Positions 33,028 to 42,432 of a DNA stretch of 64,000 nt are shown here, in pieces; the first letter of the stretch is position 1, and every line of letters begins with the position of its first letter. This stretch comes from Mycobacterium sp. ACS4331 (GTDB lineage Bacteria > Actinomycetota > Actinomycetes > Mycobacteriales > Mycobacteriaceae). The stretch spans positions 26,978 through 90,977 of the forward strand of contig NZ_LZHW01000113.1 of assembly GCF_001667265.1 (NCBI RefSeq), written 5' to 3'. The notes under the pieces were generated by a model. That model was not told the origin of the DNA, ran no database searches, and saw only the letters and a program-made list of their open reading frames with translations. A program made the translations under genes and the position numbers.

Positions 33028-34691
33028 GCCGCGACAAGTACACCGTGGGAGTCGATTTCGGCACCCTGTCCGGCCGCGCGGTGGTGGTCCGGGTCCGTGA
33101 CGGGCACCAACTCGCGGTCGCCGAGCACGCCTACCGGCACGGTGTCGTCACCGACACCCTGCCCGGCGGCATCGCCCAGCTTCCACCGCAGTGGGCGCTG
33201 CAGGTTCCCGCCGACTACATCGAGGTGCTGCGCACCGCGGTTCCACAGGCGGTCGCCGAGTCAGGGGTCGACCCGGCCGACGTCATCGGCATCGGCACCG
33301 ATTTCACGTCCTGCACCATGGTGCCGGTGCGCGGCGACGGCACTCCACTGTGCGAACTCGCCGAGTTCGGTGATCGACCGCACGCGTACGCCAAGCTGTG
33401 GCGCCACCATTCGCCGCAGCCACAGGCCGACCGCATCAACGCCGTCGCGGCCCGGCGCGGCGAGACCTGGCTGCCCCGGTACGGGGGTCTGATCTCCAGC
33501 GAATGGGAGTTCGCCAAGGCGCTGGAGATCCTCGACGAGGATCCGCAGGTGTATGACGCCATCGACCACTTCGTGGAGGGCGCCGACTGGATCGTCTGGC
33601 AGCTGTGCGGCCGCTACGTGCGCAACGCGTGCAGCGCCGGATACAAGGGCATCCGTCAGGATGGCCGGTACCCGTCGCGCGAATTCCTCGCCGAGGTTCG
33701 TCCGGGCTTCGCCGACTTCGTCGCCGACAAACTGGATCACCCGATCGGTCGGCTCGGTGATCGCGCCGGCGGCCTGACCGCACTGGCCGCGCAGTGGACG
33801 GGCCTGCCGGAGGGCATCGCGGTGGCCGTCGGCAACGTCGACGCACACGTCACGGTCGCGGCCGCCGACGCTCTGCAACCCGGACGCCTCGTCGCGATCA
33901 TGGGCACCTCGACCTGTCATGTGATGAACTCGGACGTACTGCGCGAGGTGCCCGGCATGTGCGGCGTGGTCGACGGCGGAATCTCCGAGGGCACATGGGG
34001 ATACGAGGCCGGCCAATCGGGGGTCGGCGACATCTTCGGCTGGTTCGTCGACAACTGTGTGCCGGAGAGTCACCACATCGAGGCGCGCCGCCGCGGCCTG
34101 TCCGTGCACCAGCACCTGACCGACCTCGCCAGCCGGCAGCGGGTGGGTCAACACGGCCTGGTCGCCCTGGACTGGCACAGCGGAAACCGCTCGGTGCTCG
34201 TCGATCACGAACTCTCCGGCGTGATGATCGGCCAGACCCTGCAGACCACCTGCGTCGACATGTACCGCGCGCTTCTGGAGGCGACGGCATTCGGCACCCG
34301 GATGATCGTGGAGACATTCGTCGCCAACGGTGTCGCGGTCGAGGAGTTGGTGGTGGCCGGCGGCCTGCTCAAGAACGAACTGCTCATGCAGATCTACGCC
34401 GACGCCGTCGGGTTGCCGCTGTCGACCGTGTCCTCGGCGCAGGCCCCGGCGCTGGGCGCCGCGATTCACGCCGCCACCGCCGCGGGCGCCTTCCGTGACG
34501 TGCCCGCGGCGGCCGCACGGATGGGCGGACGTGTCCGCGACGCCTACACCCCCATCCCCGAGAACGTCGCGGCCTACAACCAGCTCTACCGCGAGTATGT
34601 CGCGGCCTACGAGTGGTTCGGTCGCGGCAACGACATGATGCGTCGACTTCGGCGCATCGACACCCGAGTCGCCTTGGGAGCCCAGGCATGA
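33024..34691 (+). CDS. araB: Ribulokinase
   Basis: 555 residues, FGGY kinase family. N-terminal VGVDFGTLSGRAVVVRV, substrate region GTDFTSCTMVPV, EGADWIVWQLCG, CSAGYKGIRQDGRYPS, the ATP region IMGTSTCHVMNS, and the C-terminal VVAGGLLKNELLMQIYADAV. It phosphorylates L-ribulose to L-ribulose-5-phosphate. It overlaps lacI by four bases upstream and araD by four downstream. Confidence 0.96.
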   Translation: MSRDKYTVGVDFGTLSGRAVVVRVRDGHQLAVAEHAYRHGVVTDTLPGGIAQLPPQWALQVPADYIEVLRTAVPQAVAESGVDPADVIGIGTDFTSCTMVPVRGDGTPLCELAEFGDRPHAYAKLWRHHSPQPQADRINAVAARRGETWLPRYGGLISSEWEFAKALEILDEDPQVYDAIDHFVEGADWIVWQLCGRYVRNACSAGYKGIRQDGRYPSREFLAEVRPGFADFVADKLDHPIGRLGDRAGGLTALAAQWTGLPEGIAVAVGNVDAHVTVAAADALQPGRLVAIMGTSTCHVMNSDVLREVPGMCGVVDGGISEGTWGYEAGQSGVGDIFGWFVDNCVPESHHIEARRRGLSVHQHLTDLASRQRVGQHGLVALDWHSGNRSVLVDHELSGVMIGQTLQTTCVDMYRALLEATAFGTRMIVETFVANGVAVEELVVAGGLLKNELLMQIYADAVGLPLSTVSSAQAPALGAAIHAATAAGAFRDVPAAAARMGGRVRDAYTPIPENVAAYNQLYREYVAAYEWFGRGNDMMRRLRRIDTRVALGAQA

Positions 34692-35398
34692 GCATCACCT
34701 CTGACGTCACCCGCACCATCGCCGAGCTGCGCGAGGAGGTCTGCGACCTCCATGCCCAGTTGACCCACTACGAGTTGGTGATCTGGACCGCGGGCAACGT
34801 GTCCGCCCGAGTACCCGGACGCGATCTCCTGGTGATCAAGCCCTCCGGTGCGGACTACGCGTCGCTGACCGCCGACGACATGGTGGTCTGTGACCTGCAC
34901 GGCAACCTCGTCGACGGCACGCTGACCCCGTCGTCGGACACCGCCGCGCATGCCTACGTCTACCGGCACATGCCCGAGGTGGGCGGCGTCGTGCACACGC
35001 ATTCCACCTATGCCACCGCGTGGGCAGCGCGCGGTGAACCGATTCCGTGCGTGCTCACCATGATCGCCGACGAGTTCGGCGGCGAGATCCCGGTGGGGCC
35101 GTTCGCGCTGATCGGTGACGACTCGATCGGCCGCGGGATCGTCGAAGCCCTGCGCGGCAGCCGATCTCCCGCGGTGCTGATGCGCAACCACGGACCGTTC
35201 ACCATCGGCCGCACCGCCCGCGATGCCGTGAAAGCCGCGGTGATGGTCGAGGACGTCGCCCGCACCGTGCACATCAGCCGGCAACTCGGCGTCCCGCCGT
35301 CGCTTGACGCGGCCGACGTCACGGCCCTGTTCGAGCGCTACCAGAACGTGTATGGCCAACCCGGCCACCGCGACGACACCCAGGAGAACCAGCGATGA
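34688..35398 (+). CDS. araD: L-ribulose-5-phosphate 4-epimerase
   Basis: 236 residues from the ATG at 34688. Class II aldolase/epimerase fold: WTAGNVSARVPG, VIKPSG, SSDTAAHAYVYRHMPEV, the zinc histidines in VVHTHSTYATAWA and the third in MRNHGPFTIG. It converts L-ribulose-5-P to D-xylulose-5-P, which enters the pentose phosphate pathway. The gene order B-D-A differs from E. coli B-A-D. Confidence 0.95.
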   Translation: MSITSDVTRTIAELREEVCDLHAQLTHYELVIWTAGNVSARVPGRDLLVIKPSGADYASLTADDMVVCDLHGNLVDGTLTPSSDTAAHAYVYRHMPEVGGVVHTHSTYATAWAARGEPIPCVLTMIADEFGGEIPVGPFALIGDDSIGRGIVEALRGSRSPAVLMRNHGPFTIGRTARDAVKAAVMVEDVARTVHISRQLGVPPSLDAADVTALFERYQNVYGQPGHRDDTQENQR

Positions 35399-36906
35399 TC
35401 GCGTCCCGACTCGCCACCAGCCAGGTCTGGCTCATCACCGGCAGCCAATCGATGTACGGACCCGACATCCTGGACCAGGTGGCCGATCAGTCCCGTCAGA
35501 TCGCCGAGCGCCTCGACGGCGCCGCCGAGATCCCGGTGGCTGTGCGCTGCCTGCCCGTCGTGACCGACCCCGACCAGATCGCGCGGGTGTTCGCCGAGGC
35601 CGACGCCACGCCGGAGTGCGTCGGGGTGATCACCTGGATGCACACCTTCTCCCCTGCCAAGATGTGGATCCGCGGTCTGAGGACACTGCGTAAACCGCTG
35701 CTGCACCTGCACACTCAGTTCGGTGTCGAACTGCCCTGGCACAGCATCGACATGGACTTCATGAACCTCAACCAGGCGGCGCACGGGGACCGCGAGTTCG
35801 GCTACATCCAGTCCCGGCTGTCCACCGCGCGCAAGACGGTCGCCGGCCATGTCAGCGACCCCTACACCCGCGCCCGCATCGGGTCGTGGGTGCGGGCCGC
35901 ACTCGGCGCCGCCGAACTCTCGACGATGCGAGTGGTTCGGTTCGGGGACAACATGCGCGGGGTGGCCGTCACCGAGGGTGACAAGGTGGAGGCGCAGGCG
36001 CACTTCGGCGTTTCGATCGACAGCTTCGGCGTCAACGACCTCGTGGATGCGGTGCGGGCGGTCCCGCAGACCGACGTGGACAAACTGGTCACGGAGTACC
36101 GGCACACCTATCGCGTCGCCCCGGAACTGCTCCCCGGCGGCGACCGGCACACCTCGCTGCGCGACGGCGCGCAGATCGAACTGGGACTGCGAAAGTTCCT
36201 CGTCGACGGCGGATTCCACGCCTTCACCACCAACTTCGAAGACCTTGGCGGGCTGCGTCAGCTGCCGGGGTTGGCCGTACAGCGCCTGATGGCCGACGGG
36301 TATGGATTCGGCGGCGAGGGCGACTGGAAGACCGCGATGATGCTGCGCACCGTCAAGGTGATGGCGGAGGGACTTGCCGGTGGCACGTCGTTCATGGAGG
36401 ACTACACCTACGATCTGACACCCGGTCAGGAGCGCATCCTGGGAGCGCACATGCTCGAGGTCTGCCCGAGCATCGCCGGCGCGACACCGACGCTGGAGGT
36501 GCATCCCCTGTCCATCGGCGACCGCGAGGACCCCGTCCGACTGCGGTTCACCGCGGCGCCCGCGGACGCGGTGATCGTCGGGATCTGCGATATGGGCAGC
36601 CGATTCCGGCTTGTGGCCAATGAGGTTCGGGTCGTCGAACCGGACGCGGAGCTGCCGAACCTCCCGGTCGCGTGTGCGGTGTGGGAGCCGAGGCCGTCCT
36701 GGCGCACCTCGGCCGAGGCGTGGCTGATGTCCGGTGCGCCGCACCACACGGTGCTGACCACCGCGGTGGGCACCGAGGTGCTCGAGGACCTCGCGACCAT
36801 CACCGACACCGAACTTCTGGTCATCGATGAGTCCACCACGGTCCGCGATTTCCAACGGGAACTGAAGTGGAACGACGTGTACCACCACGTCGCCGCTGGG
36901 CTCTGA
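35395..36906 (+). CDS. araA: L-arabinose isomerase
   Basis: 503 residues, normal for AraA (about 500). Start WLITGSQSMYGPDILDQVA; metal-ligand regions are visible as FGGEGDWKTAMM, SFMEDYTYDLTPG, LGAHMLEVCPS and SGAPHHTVL (two Glu and two His in the family). It isomerises L-arabinose to L-ribulose and needs Mn2+. Last gene of the operon; its stop is six bases from the stop of the converging TetR gene, with no clear terminator hairpin between. Confidence 0.96.
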   Translation: MIASRLATSQVWLITGSQSMYGPDILDQVADQSRQIAERLDGAAEIPVAVRCLPVVTDPDQIARVFAEADATPECVGVITWMHTFSPAKMWIRGLRTLRKPLLHLHTQFGVELPWHSIDMDFMNLNQAAHGDREFGYIQSRLSTARKTVAGHVSDPYTRARIGSWVRAALGAAELSTMRVVRFGDNMRGVAVTEGDKVEAQAHFGVSIDSFGVNDLVDAVRAVPQTDVDKLVTEYRHTYRVAPELLPGGDRHTSLRDGAQIELGLRKFLVDGGFHAFTTNFEDLGGLRQLPGLAVQRLMADGYGFGGEGDWKTAMMLRTVKVMAEGLAGGTSFMEDYTYDLTPGQERILGAHMLEVCPSIAGATPTLEVHPLSIGDREDPVRLRFTAAPADAVIVGICDMGSRFRLVANEVRVVEPDAELPNLPVACAVWEPRPSWRTSAEAWLMSGAPHHTVLTTAVGTEVLEDLATITDTELLVIDESTTVRDFQRELKWNDVYHHVAAGL

Positions 36907-36912
36907 TCCCGC

Positions 36913-37455
36913 TCAGGCGGCCCGCAGGGCGGGAAGCACGATGGTGTCGACGATCTCCTCGACGTCGATGCGTCCCTTGACGCCGAACACCCGGCGGCCC
37001 AGCGCCAGTGACGGCAGGATGTCGGCGACGTAGCCCAGCTTCTCGGCCGCGGGATTGAGTTCACCGCGGGTGACCGCGGCACGGATCGCCCTGCGCGTCG
37101 CGTTGATCACCGGGCCGCCCAGGTTCTCCTGCACCGCCTTGGCGAAGTCGGGGTCCATGGTCGCGGTGTGCCCGATCGCCAGCATGAATCCGGCCGAACG
37201 CTGCTTGGAGTGGTCCAGGGCACGGCCGATCGCGATCAGGTCGGCGCGCAGGTCGCCGTGGTCGATCTCACCGAGGGGGTGCACCGCATACCGGATCGCC
37301 GCGAGCACCAGCGCCTTCTTGCCACCCCACGAGCCGTAGAGCGTGGCCTTGCTGGCATGTACCCGCTTGGCCAGCGCATCCATCGAAAGACCCTCGTAGC
37401 CACCGGCACTGAGCATGTCCAGCACGGCCTCGAGGATCTCGGCGTCGCGCGTCAC
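36913..37455 (-). CDS. TetR-family regulator beside the first carotenoid oxygenase gene
   Basis: 180 residues. The helix-turn-helix is ILEAVLDMLSAGGYEGLSMDALAKRV then HASKATLYGSWGGKKALVLA. The ligand-binding half is helical without further marks. It is co-transcribed with and downstream of the carotenoid-oxygenase gene (4-base overlap, ATGA), so it is likely an autoregulating repressor of that pair. Likely targets are the two palindromes upstream of the oxygenase gene. Confidence 0.9.
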   Translation of the reverse strand: MTRDAEILEAVLDMLSAGGYEGLSMDALAKRVHASKATLYGSWGGKKALVLAAIRYAVHPLGEIDHGDLRADLIAIGRALDHSKQRSAGFMLAIGHTATMDPDFAKAVQENLGGPVINATRRAIRAAVTRGELNPAAEKLGYVADILPSLALGRRVFGVKGRIDVEEIVDTIVLPALRAA

Positions 37456-38900
37456 CTGCCGAAGGCCTGTCCGTACAACGGGCTGTCCACGCTGTAGTAG
37501 CTGCAGTGGAAGCCGCTGGGCACCCGGAACGGGATCACCGCGCTGGCGAGAGGACCGGCGGCGATGTCCCCCGCGTCGAAGATCACCAGTTCGCTCTCCA
37601 GTGCCTCCTTGCGGTGGATGAGCGTGATCGCGTAGCCGTCCGACTCTCCGGCGCTGCCGACTCGGGGCGCGAAGATCAGCTCGCCGGCGGCGGTTCCGGC
37701 GCCGAAGTGGTAGAGGTCCTCAACCCCGGTCTGGGTGTCCACGCGCAGGGCGGAGTCCATTCCGTCGACGCGGCCGTCGGTCGAGTTGAGGTTGCTGTTG
37801 GCGTACGCGTGGCGACTGCGTTCGGCCATCAGCCGGTCGTCGGGACGCGGGAACTGGATGTCGCGGTCGTTGATGACCTCCTCTCGCCACGGTTGCACAC
37901 CGGCGGGGTCGATGGTCCAGTGCCGCAGGCTCTGCTGGGTCTCCTTGTGGGAGGCCCGGTTTCCGTGGATGTCGGGGAACAGCGCGGTGCCCTCGGCAGC
38001 CGCGACGTCGGCGACGATCATGCCGTCCTGCTCCCATGCGTTGGCCTCGTGCAGCATGTGCCGCGGGTCGATCTCGATCCAGCGCACGTCGTCGGCGGTG
38101 CCGGTGCGCGGCATGATGCCGAGCTTGCTGGGCCGGTCCGGGACCCAGGCCGTCATCGGACCGCCGGCCATGGCGCGCTCCAGACTGAACTCCAGAGGGT
38201 TGACCGGGAAGACCACCCAGTTCTCGGTGAGCAGGAACGTGTGCATCATGGTCATGTGCGGGACTGGGATGAACTCAGTCCTGGTGGGAGTGCCGGCGGC
38301 GTCGATGACGTCGTAGCGGATCACGGCCTCTCCCCCGAGGCCGTGCACGGCGTTGCCGATGTTGACCAACTCACCCGTGCGGTGGTCGACCTTCGGGTGT
38401 GCGGAGAACGTCGTGGTGATGAGGTCGCCGTAGGTGTGCTCGCCGACGGTGTCGAGGGTGCGCGGATCGAGCTCGACCGGCGGGGCACCCTCCATGAGCG
38501 CCAACAGTTTCCCACCATGAATGATGACGTTGGTGTTCGCGGTGTTGTACCGCGTGCCCTGCGACTTCGGATCGGCGGTCATGGGGTTGCCGAGCACCCC
38601 GAACAGGCGGCGCCCCTGCCCCTGCTCCAACAGGAACTTGTCGGTGCGGACCCACCGGTTGCGCATCGACACCCGACCGTTCTCGATGAAGAACGCGTAC
38701 ACCATGCCGTCGCCGTCGAACCAGTGGTAGTCCTCGTCGGTCGGTGGGTACAGCGGTTCGGCGCCGTTGCGGTAGAACACCCCGGCCAGGTCCTCGGGGA
38801 TCTGCCCGCGGATCAGCAGATCCGGCGCGTCGACCTCCATCCGGTTGGGCTGGTGATGTCCGGTCAGGAACGGGCTCTCTCGAATCAGCGTGGCATCCAT
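37452..38900 (-). CDS. Carotenoid cleavage oxygenase-family protein 1
   Basis: 482 residues, RPE65/lignostilbene dioxygenase superfamily. The four iron-binding histidines are apparent: His168 (FSAHPKVD), His220 (MTMMHTFLLTENW), His284 (HMLHEANAWEQDG) and His465 (SGFHCSYYS). YHWFDGDGMVYAF near residue 60-70 is a family marker. These enzymes split a conjugated C=C bond of carotenoids, apocarotenoids or stilbenes into aldehydes or ketones with O2. The next gene upstream encodes an aldehyde dehydrogenase, a natural partner. The true substrate is unknown. Confidence 0.93.
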   Translation of the reverse strand: MDATLIRESPFLTGHHQPNRMEVDAPDLLIRGQIPEDLAGVFYRNGAEPLYPPTDEDYHWFDGDGMVYAFFIENGRVSMRNRWVRTDKFLLEQGQGRRLFGVLGNPMTADPKSQGTRYNTANTNVIIHGGKLLALMEGAPPVELDPRTLDTVGEHTYGDLITTTFSAHPKVDHRTGELVNIGNAVHGLGGEAVIRYDVIDAAGTPTRTEFIPVPHMTMMHTFLLTENWVVFPVNPLEFSLERAMAGGPMTAWVPDRPSKLGIMPRTGTADDVRWIEIDPRHMLHEANAWEQDGMIVADVAAAEGTALFPDIHGNRASHKETQQSLRHWTIDPAGVQPWREEVINDRDIQFPRPDDRLMAERSRHAYANSNLNSTDGRVDGMDSALRVDTQTGVEDLYHFGAGTAAGELIFAPRVGSAGESDGYAITLIHRKEALESELVIFDAGDIAAGPLASAVIPFRVPSGFHCSYYSVDSPLYGQAFGR

Positions 38901-38913
38901 GAGGTCTCCCCAA

Positions 38914-38953
38914 GTGTACGGTTGCGTACTGTCAACAGTACGGTAGCGTACTG
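38914..38953. promoter_or_regulatory. Two tandem TetR-type operators upstream of carotenoid oxygenase 1
   Basis: Two 18-base palindromic sites lie 22 bases apart. Site B (38936-38953) is perfect, CAGTACG-GTAG-CGTACTG. Site A (38914-38931) is GTGTACG-GTTG-CGTACTG, with two mismatches. A TTGACA on the minus strand (38935-38930) falls between them, so a bound repressor would cover the promoter region. The obvious ligand is the TetR encoded at the end of the same transcript. Site A begins 14 bases from the oxygenase ATG. Confidence 0.72.
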
Positions 38954-38957
38954 TTGT

Positions 38958-40328
38958 TCACAGCATGCGCCGAACCAGGGAAATGGCCCCGGCGGAGTAC
39001 GGCGGATAGAACATCCTGGTCAGGTCGGGCCGGGTGGGCTTGGTCAGCACCGACTTTCGGTGGCTGAACTCCTCGAAACCGAACCTGCCGTGGTAGGCGC
39101 CCATCCCGGACGGGCCCACACCACCGAACGGCAGTCTGGCCGTGGCCACCTGGAACAACAGGTGATTGACCACCATCCCGCCCGCGGGCACCCGCCGCAC
39201 CACCTCGTCACGGGTGGTCCGTGATCTGGTGAACAGATAGGCCGCAAGAGGTTTCGGCCGCGCCCGGATGAAGTCGATCGCCTCGGCCACCGAGTCGACG
39301 GTGAGCACCGGCAGGATCGGGCCGAAGATCTCCTCGGTCATCACGGGCTCATCCGGATCGGGGTCCACCACCACGGTCGGTTCGACCGTCAGCCGCGCCG
39401 GGTCGGCGGCTCCGCCATGCACGATCTGTCCTGACGTCCCGGCCAGCAGACCCTCCAGGCGCGTGACATGGGCCTCGTTGACGATGCGCATGCCCGGGTC
39501 GGAACCCGTGCGAAAAGCCGTGAACGTCGCGCAGATCCGCTCGACGAACCGATCGCGGACGCCGGAGTGGACCAGGGCGTAGTCGGGGGCGATGCAGACC
39601 TGTCCGGAGTTCATCAACTTGACCCAGGCAATACGCCTGGCCGCACCGTCGATGTCGGCATCGGAGGCCACGATCACCGGACTCTTGCCGCCCAACTCCA
39701 GGGTGACCGGAGTCAGATGTTCGGCCGCGGCGGCCATGACCCTGCGGCCCACGCCGGTACCGCCGGTGAACATCACGCGGCCCAGACCCTGTGCGATCAG
39801 CTGCCCGCAGACCTCGGCGCCGCCCTCGACGACGGCCACGGCATCCGAGTCCAGGTGGCGGGGCACCAGGTCGGCCATCAGGGCCGATGCCGCTGGGGCG
39901 ATCTCAGACGGCTTGAGCACCACGGTGTTTCCCGCGGCCAGTGCCCCGACGGCGGGACCGAGCGTGAGCTGGAACGGGAAGTTCCAGGTGCCGATGACCA
40001 GCACCGTGCCATACGGTTCGTACTCGATCCAGCCCCGGCCGGGCAGCTGCGTCCACTCCAGCGGGCGGCGGCGACGCCGCGACCAGGCCGCGACGTGCCG
40101 AGCGGCATGGCGCGCCTCCCGCACCGTGGTCGCGATGTCGGCGAGCCAGGTCTCGAACGGAGGACGACCCAGATCCGCCTGCAGCGCCTCGACGATCGCC
40201 TCACTGTTGGCGATCATCATGTCCGCCAGCGCCGACAACTGCTCTCGGCGCCAACCGATGTCGAGCGTTCGCCCTGTGTCGAAGGTCTGCCGCAACCGGG
40301 CCACGGTCTGCGCGGGGTCAGCTGTCAT
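38958..40328 (-). CDS. Aldehyde dehydrogenase, class 3 / coniferyl-aldehyde type
   Basis: 456 residues, shorter than the usual 480-500 of class 1/2 and typical of ALDH3/CALDH. The active-site region has TLELGGKSPVIVASDADI (general base Glu) and MNSGQVCIAPDYALVHSGV (nucleophile Cys). The motif WNFPFQLTLGPAVGALAAG binds the nucleotide, and the C-terminus MFYPPYSAGAISLVRRML is class-3-like. ALDH3 enzymes favour long-chain, aromatic and isoprenoid aldehydes, fitting oxidation of oxygenase cleavage products. It is separated from the TetR downstream by a short gap and not overlapped by other genes. Confidence 0.92.
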   Translation of the reverse strand: MTADPAQTVARLRQTFDTGRTLDIGWRREQLSALADMMIANSEAIVEALQADLGRPPFETWLADIATTVREARHAARHVAAWSRRRRRPLEWTQLPGRGWIEYEPYGTVLVIGTWNFPFQLTLGPAVGALAAGNTVVLKPSEIAPAASALMADLVPRHLDSDAVAVVEGGAEVCGQLIAQGLGRVMFTGGTGVGRRVMAAAAEHLTPVTLELGGKSPVIVASDADIDGAARRIAWVKLMNSGQVCIAPDYALVHSGVRDRFVERICATFTAFRTGSDPGMRIVNEAHVTRLEGLLAGTSGQIVHGGAADPARLTVEPTVVVDPDPDEPVMTEEIFGPILPVLTVDSVAEAIDFIRARPKPLAAYLFTRSRTTRDEVVRRVPAGGMVVNHLLFQVATARLPFGGVGPSGMGAYHGRFGFEEFSHRKSVLTKPTRPDLTRMFYPPYSAGAISLVRRML

Positions 40329-40355
40329 TCCTGCCTCTCCGGGCAGGAGGACACC

Positions 40356-40994
40356 TCAGGAACCGGTGCCGGCCTCGCCCGTCAGAATCAATGCGTCGAA
40401 TAACTGGGTCATGGCGTCGAGCGCGGCCGCGTCGACCGAGGCCGCGGCGTGGGCGAAGCCGTCGACGACCGCGCTGATCATTCCCGCCACCAGCAGGGGG
40501 TCGGCGTCGGCGGGGATGTGCCCACCCTGCTGCCCGGTCATCACGGCCTCGGCCAGGGAGGAGCGCATGCCCTCGGTCTGCTGGGCGAAGATCTCGGTCA
40601 ACTCCGTGTGCCGGCGCGCGTCGACGGGCGCGGCGGCCACGAAACCCGCGAGTTCGGGCGACTCGTGGTTGATCCGGATCGACTCGGTCAGGATGGCCCG
40701 CAGCAGTTCCGGCACGGTGTGCGCGCCAGCCATCGCCGCCCTGGCGCGCGTGACGATGTTGCCGTAGACGTACGTGCAGACGGCCTCGAACAGCTTGCGC
40801 TTGGCGCCGAAGTGGTAGTAGACCGAACCGGCCGTGACTCCAGCCATTTCGGCGATCAGGCTGTTGGTGGCGGCCCCGTAGCCGTGCTGCGCGAAACAGC
40901 GGCAACCCGCCTCGATCACCCGCTGCCGGGTGTCGAAGCTGTCGCTGCCCGCGGGACGACCCGGGCCCGTCCGCGCCACTCTGGTGTCAGCCAT
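40356..40994 (-). CDS. TetR-family regulator beside the ALDH/Rieske genes
   Basis: 212 residues from the ATG at 40994. Helix-turn-helix: QRVIEAGCRCFAQHGYGAAT then SLIAEMAGVTAGSVYYHFG. The C-terminal half is like that of regulators of lipid or aromatic catabolism, but no ligand can be named. It lies between ALDH and the Rieske gene, all on the minus strand, 27 bases from the ALDH start. It could control the P450/SDR intergenic region or the genes around it. Confidence 0.9.
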   Translation of the reverse strand: MADTRVARTGPGRPAGSDSFDTRQRVIEAGCRCFAQHGYGAATNSLIAEMAGVTAGSVYYHFGAKRKLFEAVCTYVYGNIVTRARAAMAGAHTVPELLRAILTESIRINHESPELAGFVAAAPVDARRHTELTEIFAQQTEGMRSSLAEAVMTGQQGGHIPADADPLLVAGMISAVVDGFAHAAASVDAAALDAMTQLFDALILTGEAGTGS

Positions 40995-41031
40995 GGACCA
41001 ATCATGGCGCACGGGACTGTCGCGCAGGCCC

Positions 41032-42432
41032 TCAACCGTCACCACGGAGGCATCTGTCGAGGTCTTGATGGAACTGCCTGATCCGAACCTCCTGGTAATT
41101 GGCCAGCGTCACCCCCGGCTTGGTCATGGCCCGCAGGCCGCGCTGGATCCGGGGCAGATTCGCCAGGTCCTGGTTGAAGACCGCGCACAGCCCGCCCAAC
41201 TCCGGTGCGGCGTTGTAGTCCTCGTCGGGCCCGAGCCAATGCACCGGAGCCGTCTTCGGTTTGGGGACGCCCGGCGGCAGCGGGATGAGCAGCATGATGT
41301 CGAAGATGCACCGGTTGGGATCGTTTCCATAGGGCCGGAACCGATAGGTCAACGGAGCACCGACGCCCGCCCACGGCACCATGTTGGGGAACACGAAGTA
41401 CTGGATCGCGTCGAGCATCTCGGAGTCGCTGGTCCGCGACAGATCCGCCCCGGTGGTCTGAGCCAGGTTCTCCCGCATCGCGGCCGCGACGATCGGGCGC
41501 GCCGAGGACCCCTCGGGCACTTCGAACGCGCCGACGCCCTCGGGAAAGAAGTCCCGGAACATCGCGTCGAGGACGTCCTGGGGCTCCAGCGGTTCCAGAT
41601 GCGGGCTGCTGGTGGCCTGGGGGGTGATCATCCGGTTGAAGCCCGGCAGACCATCCGTCCGGGGATACACGTCGTACTGCGTGTTCGAGTCGCCGAGGTA
41701 CTCCAGCAGCTGCGGATGGGTCGCGATGACGTGGTAGGACTCCAGGAACGCCTCCATGCCGACTTTCCAGTTGCAGTCGATCACCTTGGCCACGTGCACG
41801 GCCTTGAACCGGTCTTCGAGGTTGAACGGCGCGAAATGCTTGTCGAGGTCGCCCAGGTACTTCGCGAGCGGCGGGGCGCCCGCGTCCGGGTTGACGAACA
41901 CGAACCCCGCCCACACCCCGACCTGGGCCTGCGGAAGGGCGAACTTCTCGTCCTCGACATGCGGGAAATCCCACCGGCACGGGACGTCGGTGAGCGCGCC
42001 CTCCAGGCTCCACGTGAATCCGTGGAAGGGACAACGCAGTTGGTTGACCCGTCCCTCGTCATCGCACAGCCGCGTGCCGCGGTGCAGGCACGCGTTGTGG
42101 AAGGCCCTGATCTCCCCCGACGCGCTGCGCACCACGATCAGCGACAGGTCCGCGACGTCATACACGTGGTAGTCACCCGGTTCGGGGATGTCCTCCTCCC
42201 GGCACGCGAGTTGCCAGGTGCGGTTCCAGACGTGCTTGACCTCGAGCTCGTGGAATTCCTGCGTGAAGTAACGCTGGATGTCGATGTCCTCGGAGCCGAG
42301 GTGGACCGCCGACTCCTCGAGCAGCGGCGCCGGCACCTCGCGGCTGTCCGTCGCCAAGAGGCTCTGCACTGTCGGTCCCGCCGACCGGGCCATCCCCGGT
42401 TCGGGCGTCGTGCGATCCGTCGTGTCGGTCAC
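41032..42432 (-). CDS. Rieske non-heme iron oxygenase, alpha subunit
   Basis: 466 residues. The Rieske [2Fe-2S] centre is CLHRGTRLCDD then LRCPFHGFTWSLEG (CxH...CxxH) at about residues 115-140. The mononuclear iron site region is EAFLESYHVIATHPQLLEYLGD, giving Glu and two His. Neither a small beta subunit nor a reductase is adjacent. It starts four bases into the end of the SDR gene's reading (GTGA-type overlap), so SDR and oxygenase are co-translated. Oxidation of a ring or alkyl group is expected; the substrate is unknown. Confidence 0.93.
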   Translation of the reverse strand: MTDTTDRTTPEPGMARSAGPTVQSLLATDSREVPAPLLEESAVHLGSEDIDIQRYFTQEFHELEVKHVWNRTWQLACREEDIPEPGDYHVYDVADLSLIVVRSASGEIRAFHNACLHRGTRLCDDEGRVNQLRCPFHGFTWSLEGALTDVPCRWDFPHVEDEKFALPQAQVGVWAGFVFVNPDAGAPPLAKYLGDLDKHFAPFNLEDRFKAVHVAKVIDCNWKVGMEAFLESYHVIATHPQLLEYLGDSNTQYDVYPRTDGLPGFNRMITPQATSSPHLEPLEPQDVLDAMFRDFFPEGVGAFEVPEGSSARPIVAAAMRENLAQTTGADLSRTSDSEMLDAIQYFVFPNMVPWAGVGAPLTYRFRPYGNDPNRCIFDIMLLIPLPPGVPKPKTAPVHWLGPDEDYNAAPELGGLCAVFNQDLANLPRIQRGLRAMTKPGVTLANYQEVRIRQFHQDLDRCLRGDG

